Source: Priapulus caudatus
Taxonomy: Eukaryota; Priapulida; Priapulimorpha; Priapulimorphida; Priapulidae
DNA length: 29,213 nucleotides
Reading direction: 5' to 3'
Assembly (NCBI RefSeq): GCF_000485595.1
Contig: NW_014577478.1
Coordinates: 283,647-312,859 of the forward strand
Positions 10,386-20,379 of the stretch are shown piece by piece. Under the pieces are notes generated by a model. The model worked only from the letters and a program-made list of their open reading frames with translations. It ran no database searches and had not been told where the DNA came from. Position 1 is the first letter of the stretch; each line of letters opens with the position of its first letter. A program made the translations under genes and the position numbers.

Positions 10386-10592
10386 ACATGCGTACGTATA
10401 TGCACGCGTGCGTGCATATATGCGCGCGTGCGTGCGTGCGACGGTAGACGACTTCTTAGTACACGTACACACGTACACACATATAGACACAAGCACGCAT
10501 GCGCGCGCGCACGCACACACGCGCACACGCGTACATGCCCACACACAACACACACACACAAGCAAGCATGCGCGCACGCACGCACGCACGCG
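10386..10592. repeat. Alternating purine-pyrimidine tract (CA, CG, TA mix)
   Basis: ACGTATATGCACGCGTGCGTGC-like sequence, then CACACGTACACACATA, CGCGCGCGCACGCACACACGCGCAC and CACACACAAGCAAGC. Long stretches alternate purine and pyrimidine, many as CG or CA steps, typical of Z-DNA-forming sequence. Opposed TGCGTGCG (about 10427-10438) and CGCACGCA (about 10573-10588) blocks also form an inverted repeat. Confidence 0.85.
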
Positions 10593-12290
10593 TGCTCGCT
10601 GGCTGGCTCCTCTCCTATATATCCATTTACCTCCATACGCCTCTTCTTCCATGAGTTAGCAGCCTGTGGGTGGCAATATGTAATCAAGAGCCCATAATAC
10701 TATTTTTATATCTAAAATATACATCATGCCTCACATATATGTGTGTGTATAATATATAACATATACATTATACACAAACATCATGCGTAATAGTGTTAAA
10801 ATGTATGCTGGTAGTAACTCGCGGGCAGCTCGTTTTAACTCACTGCCTTCTCCGCTGCGTGGCGCGTCGATCAGGCAGTCGGCTCGCGTGCCAATTATGG
10901 CGAGCAGTCTCGTCTGCAGGGCCGACGACAGCCGTCGTAAAGCTGGTAAGCTGATTTAATGCGCGAAAAGTTCGTTAGTGTTGCCTGCGCCGGGATCTTC
11001 AGCGATACGCGAAGTCTCTCACTCAGCCAGGATGTCACTCCTAATGACGAGCGGTCGACGTGTGTAGAAAAAAACCGGCGGGTAAAAATACTTCGCGGGT
11101 TAATAATCCGAATCATAATTAGTAACGATACTTTGCGCATTTAAGCTCATTAACTCATGTTGACGGCGAATCGCGATGTTGAATAGTGCGCGTAAAACAA
11201 TACTTTGATAGCTATTAATATTTTTATTCATATTTAGCTATATGTTATTTGCGCGTAACTCATATATAGATGTTTGTTTTCATTAATAATACTTGGCCAG
11301 CGAGCGGAGACAAAACGATCTATACTCAGAGCGAATGCACACGCAATTATAGTTAAAATGATATACGTATGATGCTGCCAGATTTATTCATTATATATCG
11401 CATCGATTCGATTCGAATAGTGAACAGCTACTTTAGTAAATGTAGTGTATGCGTACTATGCGCCAAACTACTGCCGTGGTAATGACGTTGGCGATGGTTT
11501 TACAGCATCCCTGCCCACCGGCGCCTGATTGTCACCCACATAGCCGCACCAGCGACACGCATACCGTAACCCGCAGCATTCGAATGTATTGTCGGTATTT
11601 ATAAGCAGTTTCAATAAAATATGTCGACTGCATTAATTCCTAAAGATTATTTATGAACTCTTCTGCGTTTACGCAAAGAAAAAATCGCTAATCGTTTTTC
11701 GTAATTTTTTTAAAACCCCGCCAACGATTCCTTTTGTAACCTTTTATATAATCCCACAAGGGGCATGACGCGTACACAAGGGTGCGCGGTACATGGAACG
11801 TAACTTTCGATTCAAACGGTCGAGATGATATCTAACGAACGCTGAGGTGACTACTGGATGAAACGCCTATAAGTTTGCGAGTGCGAGCGAGAGCCCACCT
11901 TTTCACCGTGCGCGAGGTTTTATACATCTGCCGCTCGCTAACTGGCTGTCGCGTGATGGCACTGGTTCCGGTCAGTGCCCAGCGCTTAAACAAAGACCCG
12001 ACCACAAGCTATTTCTATTCCTCCTCGATCGTCTAATTTCCACTATTACACTTTGAAGCAAGAGGCACCCGCGTGTACGTATTGTTCGCTAAAAATGTTA
12101 ACATTGCGTGTCGGAGTTTTATCGTCTAGCAAAGATGGTGACGTCATCGGATTTGTGTGCAGCGGCATACACCTGTGACGGAGTGCATGACGTTTGCTGC
12201 ACGTGGAATTTCCACGCAGATCAGATCTCTGATTGAGTAGGGGTTGGCGCACGCTATGAGTTCACACTGAGTTCACGTGTTGAGTTTACG
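10593..12290. other. 1.7 kb unique DNA, no recognised gene
   Basis: Contains AT-rich patches (10690-10770 and 11190-11300) and no open frame longer than about 80 codons. Possible regulatory motifs near its right end are annotated separately. Nothing resembles a tRNA, rRNA or transposase. Confidence 0.5.
12139..12216. promoter_or_regulatory. Possible CRE plus kappaB-like palindrome
   Basis: A perfect CRE octamer TGACGTCA lies at 12139-12146. Fifty-five bases later is CGTGGAATTTCCACG (12202-12216), a 7-bp inverted repeat around one base that contains GGAATTTCC, close to a Rel/NF-kappaB site. ATCAGATCTCTGAT follows at about 12219-12232, another small inverted repeat. Motif clustering is the only evidence; no adjacent exon is identified. 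Confidence 0.2.
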
Positions 12291-12333
12291 CCAAGAGCAG
12301 ATAATAACCCATTGGGTTATTATCTGCTCTTGG
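12291..12333. repeat. Perfect 43-bp palindrome flanked by TTTACG direct repeats
   Basis: Two 21-base arms starting CCAAGAGCAGATAATAACCC are perfect reverse complements around a single T at 12312. TTTACG occurs immediately outside both ends (12285-12290 and 12334-12339). The arrangement looks like a very small insertion with a 6-bp target duplication. A transcript could form a 20-bp-class hairpin, but the loop is only about 1 base, unlike a microRNA precursor. Confidence 0.9.
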
Positions 12334-12344
12334 TTTACGCTGTG

Positions 12345-12390
12345 TTGCATTGCATTGCCTTGCCTTGTATTGCATTGCATTGCATTGCAG
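12345..12390 (+). repeat. TTGCA pentanucleotide repeat
   Basis: About nine units of TTGCA, two of them TTGCC variants and one TTGTA, ending before GGGCTGTTGCATG. It starts a few bases after the palindrome. Confidence 0.9.
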
Positions 12391-12430
12391 GGCTGTTGCA
12401 TGCTCCTCGGCCTAGCATAACAAGCCGCCA

Positions 12431-12695
12431 CCCATGACCTGTTCATAACTCCCACCGCAGTCTAGTATACTCTCATCCCAGCCTGGTGTATATCCTCAAG
12501 CATGCCCGGAACATACTCCACTCTAGTCCGGTGTATACTCATCCAAACTCGTGTATGCGTTTTCGCCCACGACTGGAACAAACTACGACGCCATAGCCTG
12601 GTGTATATAGTAATCCAACCTCGTATGTGTTTTTACCCACGAATGGTACGTACTACAACTCCAGCCTAATGTAAACTCCATACTAGCGTGAGATG
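12431..12695 (+). repeat. Degenerate 70-bp tandem repeat, about 3.7 copies
   Basis: Units start near 12431, 12501, 12566 and 12636. Each carries, in order, CCCA(C/T)GA-like sequence, GGAACA/TCATA, ACTCCA/CC, a block like (A)GCCTGGTGTATA, ATCCAACCTCGT and, in the central units, GTATG(C/T)GTTTT. The second and third units are the most alike. Similarity is old and indel-containing. Confidence 0.65.
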
Positions 12696-12891
12696 TCCTA
12701 AAAATCCACCTTGGGACACGAACGACCACCCATGCATACAGCGCACGAGTCATGTTTCGCGAGCACGTCCAGTGCTGATTGATTATTAAGCTATCGATGA
12801 CAGCACTGATAACAGACAGCAGCACGAGTGTCGACTAGCAGTAGATATATAGAACACGGCTCGACGAGCAGGCGACTCAACCCTACAGGCC

Positions 12892-12977
12892 ACTCTTTCT
12901 CTCGCTGTCTCGCTCTCTCTCTCTCTCTCTCTCTCTCGCTCTCGCGCGCTCTCTCACTCTCCCTCTCACTCTCCCTT

Positions 12978-13035
<58 letters not shown>

Positions 13036-13332
13036 ACTTTCTCTCTTTCTCTCACTCGCTCGCGCGCTCTCTTCCTCTCTCCTCCTCTCTCTCTTGTTCG
13101 TGTGCGCTATCCATCTCTCCCTCTTTCTCCCTGTCTCTCGCTTTCTAGCTATTGCTTTCTCATTCTCTCTCTCTCGCTCTCTTTCTCTCTGTGCGCGTGT
13201 GTTTTTTTCTGCCTGCCTCTCCATTTTTTTCTCCCTTTACTTCTCGCGTTCTCTTTCCTTCTCCCTCTCTCTCGTTTTATTCCCCTCTCTCTTCATCTCT
13301 GTTTCTTGCCCTCTGTTCTTTCTGCGCGCGTT
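12892..13332 (+). repeat. Imperfect CT microsatellite (copy A)
   Basis: CTCTCT is interrupted by GCGCGCTC, CACTTTCTC and TTTCTCCCTG units. Ser/Leu/Phe frames here are translations of the repeat. Confidence 0.95.
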
Positions 13333-13475
13333 TTTTAATGAATTCAGAGCGATTCAATAACGGCGTGCTAGCGAGGCGAGTCCGGCAATCCATAACAGTT
13401 AAATTAACATGTAACCGCAAGTTCTACACATCAATGTATTTACGCCACCGATAGACTGTCGGGAGCGGCATCAGT

Positions 13476-13477
<2 letters not shown>

Positions 13478-13537
<60 letters not shown>

Positions 13538-13845
13538 CAACAGTAGCAGAAGTAGCGGCGGCGGCGGCGCCGGCAGCAGTAGCAGCAGCAGCGGCGGCGG
13601 CGTCAACAGTGGCAGCAGCGGCGGCGGCGGCGTCAGCAGTAGCGGCAGTAGCGGCAGCAGCGGCGGCGGCGCCCGCAGTAGCAGTATCAGCAGTAGTAGC
13701 AGCAGCGGCGGCGGCGGCGCCCGCAGTAGCAGTATCAGCAGTAGTAGCAGCAGCGGCGGCGGCGGCGCCCGCAGTAGCAGTAGCAGCAGTAGTAGCAGCA
13801 GCCGCGGCGGCGGCGCCCGCAGTAGCAGTAGCAGCAGTAGTGGAG
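13478..13845 (+). repeat. CAG run followed by GCA/GGC compound repeat (copy A)
   Basis: Seventeen uninterrupted CAG units (13478-13528), CAACAACAA, then at least four longer-period units. These alternate GCAGTAGCAG with GCGGCGGCGGCG and CCCGCAGTAGCAGTA, with spacing near 57-60 bp. Ala- or Ser-rich frames run through on both strands and are not supported as protein by flanking coding sequence. Confidence 0.9.
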
Positions 13846-13879
13846 TGTTGCGTCGCGGTGTCGCTCGCGAACATAGACG

Positions 13880-14536
13880 NNNNNNNNNNNNNNNNNNNNN
13901 NNNNNNNNNNNNNNNNNNNNNNNNNNNNNNNNNNNNNNNNNNNNNNNNNNNNNNNNNNNNNNNNNNNNNNNNNNNNNNNNNNNNNNNNNNNNNNNNNNNN
14001 NNNNNNNNNNNNNNNNNNNNNNNNNNNNNNNNNNNNNNNNNNNNNNNNNNNNNNNNNNNNNNNNNNNNNNNNNNNNNNNNNNNNNNNNNNNNNNNNNNNN
14101 NNNNNNNNNNNNNNNNNNNNNNNNNNNNNNNNNNNNNNNNNNNNNNNNNNNNNNNNNNNNNNNNNNNNNNNNNNNNNNNNNNNNNNNNNNNNNNNNNNNN
14201 NNNNNNNNNNNNNNNNNNNNNNNNNNNNNNNNNNNNNNNNNNNNNNNNNNNNNNNNNNNNNNNNNNNNNNNNNNNNNNNNNNNNNNNNNNNNNNNNNNNN
14301 NNNNNNNNNNNNNNNNNNNNNNNNNNNNNNNNNNNNNNNNNNNNNNNNNNNNNNNNNNNNNNNNNNNNNNNNNNNNNNNNNNNNNNNNNNNNNNNNNNNN
14401 NNNNNNNNNNNNNNNNNNNNNNNNNNNNNNNNNNNNNNNNNNNNNNNNNNNNNNNNNNNNNNNNNNNNNNNNNNNNNNNNNNNNNNNNNNNNNNNNNNNN
14501 NNNNNNNNNNNNNNNNNNNNNNNNNNNNNNNNNNNN
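13880..14536. other. Assembly gap (657 N)
   Basis: A run of undetermined bases. The flanks GAACATAGACG (left) and TGGATGGATGG (right) are both found in copy B, at about 18828-18838 and 19329 onwards. Copy B therefore shows what the gap probably contains. Confidence 1.
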
Positions 14537-14596
14537 TGGATGGATGGATGGATGGATGGATGGATGGATGGATGGATGGATGGATAGATAGATAGG
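14537..14596 (+). repeat. TGGA/TAGA tetranucleotide repeat (copy A)
   Basis: About eleven TGGA units then GATAGATAG, truncated on the left by the N gap. Confidence 0.95.
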
Positions 14597-14611
14597 GAGA
14601 AAGACAGAGAG

Positions 14612-14656
14612 ATAAAAAGAGAGAGAGAGAGAGCGAGAGAGCGAGAGAGAGAGAGA

Positions 14657-14702
<46 letters not shown>

Positions 14703-14706
14703 AAGA

Positions 14707-14801
<95 letters not shown>

Positions 14802-14845
14802 CGCAAGAGAGAGAGAGAAAAAAACGCGCGCGTGTGGGAGAGAGA
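14612..14845 (+). repeat. GA array with CGCGCG islands (copy A)
   Basis: GAGAGA blocks are separated by GCGCGCGC islands spaced about 40-50 bp apart, ending in AAAAAAACGCGCGCGTG. The periodic CG islands suggest amplification of a longer unit of GA plus CG. Confidence 0.95.
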
Positions 14846-15034
14846 GGAAGACTGTGAAATATGATTAGGACAAATGAATACCGATGGAACAGCTTAACTT
14901 GCTATTTATTTTGAGCATGCAGGCAGGCACGCATGAGTACATGCAAATACAAATACAAATTTATACAAATAGTCAGCAAATAAATCAGCATTATACATAC
15001 ATCAGTTAGCACTGGTATGCTGATATGCACACAA
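14846..15034. other. Short unique spacer of copy A
   Basis: Contains AAATACAAATACAAATTTATACAAATAG, a local seven-base repetition, and no gene. Recurs near 19845-20030. Confidence 0.5.
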
Positions 15035-15044
15035 AAATATGCGC

Positions 15045-15236
15045 TTACACAATACACACAATACACACATGCGCGCGCACACGCACATAAACACGAGCAC
15101 GCAGACGCGCACTGACAGAACACAAACGTTCGCATACAAACGCGCGTACACACGCGCGCGCACGCGTTCACACACGCACTTAAACAGCATATGGGTAACT
15201 GACACACGCGCACGTACACGCGCAGACTCACGCAAA

Positions 15237-15305
<69 letters not shown>

Positions 15306-15329
15306 ACACAATACACCCACGCACACACA

Positions 15330-15371
<42 letters not shown>
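15045..15371 (+). repeat. CA array (copy A)
   Basis: CACACA with ACGCGCGC interruptions in the left part and two nearly pure runs (about 15253-15300 and 15330-15371). The corresponding array in copy B is longer and interrupted (20225-20575). Confidence 0.95.
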
Positions 15372-15372
<1 letters not shown>

Positions 15373-15648
15373 CACGTAATATGTATTCTACACGGGCAAC
15401 CCGGCCTCTCTATTCTATACGCCGTGGTCTCTACATGCCATCGTATATTATGCTTTATTATTAGGCAGGTCTCCTCACTAGCTACAAATCACGTCTGTTT
15501 CCGCTGACCGTTATATCGCCGCAAGCAGCATCTCACACGATACCACATCCCAGCATCCTATGGGAGCAACGCCAGCCTCCTGTCGTGTTACGGCCGCGCG
15601 CACGCAGCGTACGTGAGCGCATTAGCAGCCGCGACAGCGGTGACAGAA
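15372..15648. other. Unique spacer between CA and CAG/GTA arrays (copy A)
   Basis: Complex DNA starting ATCACGTAATATGTATTCTA and repeated with indels at about 20572-20860 in copy B. No gene seen. Confidence 0.5.
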
Positions 15649-15749
15649 AAGGCAGCAGCCGCAGCAGCATCAGCAGCAGCAGTAGTAGTAGTACTAGTAG
15701 TTGTAGCCGCAGCAGCATCAGCAGCAGCAGCAACAGCAACAGCAGCAGC

Positions 15750-15780
<31 letters not shown>

Positions 15781-16061
15781 CGTAGCTAGTAAGTAGTAGT
15801 GTAGTAATAGCTAGTAGTAGAATAGTCGTAGTAAGTAATTAGTAGTAGTAGTAGTCGATAGTAGTAGGAGGTAGTGAGTAGTATGTAGTATTGTACTAGT
15901 ATTGAAAAAAAGAAATAATAACTTAGTAGTAGTAGAAGATAGTTAGTAGTGTAGCTATTAGTAGTAGTTAGTAAGCTGTAGTAGTAGAGTAGGTAGTGTA
16001 GTAGTAGATAGTACGTTGGATCAGTAGTAGATAGAGTAGTACAGTAGTGGTAGATAGTAGT

Positions 16062-16127
<66 letters not shown>

Positions 16128-16272
16128 TAGTAGTAGTAGTACTAACACCAGCAGCAGCAGTAGCATCTGCAGCAGCAGTAACGGCAGCAGCAGCAGCAGC
16201 AGCAGTAACGACAGCAGCATCTGCAGCAGCAGTAACGGCGGCGGCAGCAGCAGCAGCAGCAGCAGTATCCAC
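15649..16272 (+). repeat. CAG/GTA compound trinucleotide array (copy A)
   Basis: CAGCAGCATCAGCAGCAGTAGTAGTA (15650-15735 region), then about 360 bp of degenerate and then pure GTA/TAG (pure at about 16060-16128), then CAGCAGCAG with TAACGGCAG and CATCTG interruptions. Frames of Leu, Tyr or Ala homopolymer type are repeat translations. Confidence 0.9.
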
Positions 16273-16456
16273 CATGCCGTATAAGATGCGCCCGCGCGCG
16301 ATCTGCCATCACACCGGTGTCGCGATGTTTCTAATCTCTGCTACGATGACTGCTTACAGGACGGCTGGATGTGGCGCAGCACGCAGCCGCGGTGAGAGCA
16401 CGTTACAGATGACCGATAGCGGAGGCCACCGCCGCCGCTGCCGCCTGACATACGAC

Positions 16457-16516
16457 ATGAGCGTGCAGCGCCTTCTCATAGCGTGTGCAAGCTTACTGCT
16501 CGCTGTGAATCCACAG
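16457..16516 (+). CDS. Possible first coding exon with a signal peptide (partial, speculative)
   Basis: An ATG with G at -3 opens a 20-codon segment reading MSVQRLLIACASLLLAVNPQ. This has the n-region, hydrophobic LLIACASLLLAV core and small residues expected of a secretory signal. It ends exactly at CAG|GTACGT, a good metazoan 5' splice donor at 16516/16517. The frame is open upstream to an ATG at 16274 and downstream to 16663, so the exon limits rest only on the ATG and donor. The upstream reading (Arg/Cys-rich, derived partly from CAG-repeat flank) looks non-coding. I do not recognise the protein, and no second exon was identified. In copy B the same segment carries +1 and +2 insertions that garble the middle. 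A chance combination is a serious alternative. Confidence 0.25.
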
Positions 16517-17540
16517 GTACGTGTGCGTGCTGGTGTATGTGTCTGCGCGTCTTATGCATGTTTCCTGCCGCTACGGAGACGTCGCTTGCCGACAGTTGTG
16601 TGCAGCGCGATATCTTATGTCAAGGGAATCTCCGAAAATAGGGGTTTCTCACTTGCGTGTTAAAATGCGTAGACTGAAGCTACACGGTCTTGTCTTCTAG
16701 TGTCCTTCTTTGCTCCAAAAACATATTCATTTTTGCGAAAGAGTTTCTTGGTTATTCACACACCACTAGACAATGTAGGTGCCCATGCCGCCAGCGCTGT
16801 TACAAGTAACTTCGATTCTTTGTGAAATCCAAGCCATCTCTTTAGGATTAATACTCAGAGTTGACGATTATATTCTTAAATAATATGCGAAATATGTGAG
16901 AAAAGAGGCCTGTCGTCGATAACTTCACACATATAGTCGTGATTATCACGAAGTATAAAATGTTAAAACAATTACACGACACGTCGTGTGATACGTTTAT
17001 GAAGTTTTAGCATTGTGATGTCATAACCATTCATGATGTTTCTGCTAACTGGTCACTGGACTGGCTCTACGGGAGACAGATCCATCGAAATACCCTTTAT
17101 AGATTTAACCAATATGTTGTTCGATGCTAGTAAGTCATGCGACTAGCGATGGACGCCTACTTTCGACCCACGGCACTCTTGTGTACGGTTTTTCCAACTT
17201 GCCGTTTGCGTGAAAACCTATTTTCATCTTATGTTGATTTCTTTCTCGGAACTTGCGCTCATGACGGCTGGATCGGCGATATTGACTCGTGGCCGTCACA
17301 CATAATGCACGAGACTTGTTTTGAGGGTTTGCGTAAACAAGTTGCGACTGCATTTTTATAATTCAGTCGCGCTAGGCTCCCAAAGTCTAATAGATGTTGC
17401 TTAGTTCGCCGCCGGCGTCGGGTTAGCCTGATGTTTACCAAAATGCAGATTCCCTTGCGATCGCCAGAGACGACGATTGGATTTGAAGCTGCTAGCTGTG
17501 CGAGGAGCCGTCATGGGCTTCTCGTGAAGAATTAGGCGAA
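16517..17540. other. Unique part of copy A
   Basis: About 1 kb of complex DNA, present in copy B at about 21815-22890. It contains small inverted repeats such as ACACGACACGTCGTGTGAT (about 16974-16992). Overlapping 60-75 aa frames on both strands have no motif. If 16457-16516 is an exon, this would be the start of its intron. Confidence 0.5.
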
Positions 17541-17668
<128 letters not shown>

Positions 17669-18838
17669 CTGCACGAGTGTCGACTAGCAGTAGATATACT
17701 AGAACACGCTCGACGAGCAGGCGACTCAACCCCTACAGGCCAATCTTTATCTCGCGCTGGTCTCGCTCTCTCTCCTTCTCTCTCTCGCTCTCAGCGCGCT
17801 CTCTCACATCTCCCTCTCATCTCCCTTCTGTCTCTCTCTCTCTCTCCTCTCTCTCTCATCTTCTCTGTCTTTCTCTTCTCACTTTCTCTCTTTTCTCTCA
17901 CTCGCTCGCGCGCTCTCTTCCTCCTCTCCTTCCTCTCTTCTTGTTTCGTACAGTGCGTATCCATCTCTCCCTCTTTCTCCCTGTCTCTCGCTTTCTAGCC
18001 TATTGCTTTCTCATTTCTCTCTTCGCGCTCTTTCTCTCTTGTGCGCTCGTCGTCATGGCTGTGCTGTTTTGTGGATCTGCCTGCTCTCCATTTTTTCTCC
18101 CTTTACTGTCTCGCGTTCTCTTTCTTCGTTCCCTCATCTCCTCGTTTGATTCCCCTCTCTCTTATCTCTGTTTCTTGCCCTCTGCTGTTCTTTCTGCGCG
18201 CGTTTTTTAATGAATTCATGAGCGACTTCAATAACGGCGTCGTGCTAGCGAGGTTCGAGTCCGGCATCCATAACAGTTAAATTTAACATGTACCGAAGTT
18301 TCCTACACATCAATGTATTTACGCGCCACCGATAGTACTGTCAGGGAGCGGCATCAGTAAACAGCAGCCAGCAGCAGCAGCAGAAGCAGGCAGCAAGAGC
18401 AGCAGCAGCAGCCAGCAACAACCAACAACAGTAGCAGAAGTAGCGGCGGCGCTGGCCGCGGCAGCAGTAGCAGCAGCACCGGCGGCCGGCGTCAACGAGT
18501 CTAGCAGCTGCGGCGGCGGGGTCAGCAGTAGCGGCCCAGTTAGCGGCAGCAGCGCGGGCGGCGCCCGCAGTAGCAGTATCACGCAGTAGCTTAGCCAGCA
18601 GCGGCGGCGCGGCCGCCCGCAGTAGCAGTATCAGGCCAGTAGTAGCAGCAGCGGACGGCGGCGGCAGCCCGCAGTAGGGCCAGTAGCAGGCAGTCAGTAG
18701 CAGCAGCGGCCGGCCCCGGCGGGCGCCCGCAGTAGCAGTAAGCAGCAGTAGTAGCAAGCAGCGGCGGCGGCGGCGCCGCGTGCAAGTAGCAGCAGTAGGT
18801 GGAGTGTTGCGTCGCAGTGTCGCTCGCGAACATAGACG

Positions 18839-19328
18839 GACGTCCTTTATCTGCGCTCGCGCTCCGATCGATAAAGCCGCGAATCGAAATCAGCGATCAG
18901 ACTAATGTATGGCAAGAATGGATAAGGCTGAATGTAGCCATGTTTCAATCGTTGCTGCGGCCGCCCTGCTATGTTTCCTGCCGAGCAAGGGCGGAGAGAA
19001 TAAGAAATGTGGCGACGGCGAGATAAATGACAGCGAAGTAAAGAGGGAACGACCGTAAAAACGATAGCGATATTCAGGGAAGACAACGTGAGAAAGATAG
19101 AAGGATAGAAAGTAGGAGAAAGGAGAGAAGAAAATATAAAGATTAGATAGATAGTGGCTTACAGATATATATATATATATATATAGTTATATATAAAAAT
19201 TATTAATATAATATATATATATAATAGAGAGAGAGAGAGAGATGAGACGGAGAGGAGGTGAGAGAGAGAGAGAAGATGAGGAGAGAGAGAGATAGGTCTA
19301 GATGGATAGATAGATGAATACGATATTA
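18839..19328. other. Copy B sequence matching the N gap of copy A
   Basis: About 490 bp lie between GAACATAGACGG and the TGGA array. The first 230 bp are complex DNA, including a CCGCCCTGCT / AGCAAGGGCGG hairpin at about 18960-18993. The rest is GATAG-, AT- and GA-rich repeat (about 19080-19300). No gene seen. Confidence 0.7.
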
Positions 19329-20257
19329 ATGGATGGATGGATGGTCATGGAGGATGGATGGAATGGATGGTATGGCATGGATGCATGCGTGGATGGATGA
19401 GATAAGATGGATGGATGGATGAGATGGATAGATGGCATAGATAGATGGCATGGATGGATGGAGGGATTGTATTGGATGGAATAGATGGATGGATGGGATG
19501 GATGGATGAATGAATGGATGGTGGATGTCAATGAATGGATGGATGCCAGGATGGATGGATGGATGGATGGATGCATGTTGATGGATGGATGGATGATGGA
19601 TGATGGGATAGATAGATAGGGAGAAAGACAGAGACGATAAAAAGCAGAGAGAGAGAGAGCGATAGAGCGAGAGACGAGAGGAGATCGCGCACGCGCGCCG
19701 AGAGAGAGGAGAGAGCGAGGAGAGCGACGAAGGAGAGAGAGAGAGCGCTCGCGCGCGAGGAGTAGAGAGAGAGAGGAGAGAGATGCGCGCTGCAAGGAGA
19801 GAGAAAAAAAAAACGCGCGCATGTGTGGAGGAGAGAGGAAGACTGGTGAAATATGATTAGGGACAAATAATACCGATGGAAACGCTTACTTGCTATTTAT
19901 TTGAGCATGAGGCAGGCACGCACTGAAGTACATGCAATACAAATACAAATTTATACAAATAGTCAGCGCAAATAAATCAGTATTATACATACATCAGTTA
20001 GCACTGGTATGGCTGATTGCACACAAAATATGGCTTACAGCAATACACACCAATACACACATGCGCGCCGCACACGCACATAAACACGATCCGCAGGGGA
20101 CGCGCACTGACAGAACACAAAACGTTTCGCATGACAAACGCGCGTACACACGCGCGCGCACGGCGTTTCACACACGCACTAAACAGCGCATATGGGCTAA
20201 CGTGACACACGCGCACGTACACGCGCAGACTCACGCAAACACACACACTACGCGGCG

Positions 20258-20308
<51 letters not shown>

Positions 20309-20343
20309 TACACACCATGCATACACACACACACACACACACA

Positions 20344-20379
<36 letters not shown>

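Noticed and set aside
12291-12333. microRNA precursor reading of the 43-bp palindrome
   Set aside because: Perfect arms with a one-base loop do not resemble a microRNA hairpin, which needs a longer loop and flanking stem.
13440-14806. Ala- and Leu-rich frames up to 460 aa
   Set aside because: They cross the N gap, where any frame is open, and translate CAG/GGC and GA repeats.
18250-18262. GGTTCGAGTCC resembling a tRNA T-loop
   Set aside because: No acceptor, D or anticodon arms fit around it. Copy A lacks the match (GGCGAGTCC), so it arises from an indel in copy B.
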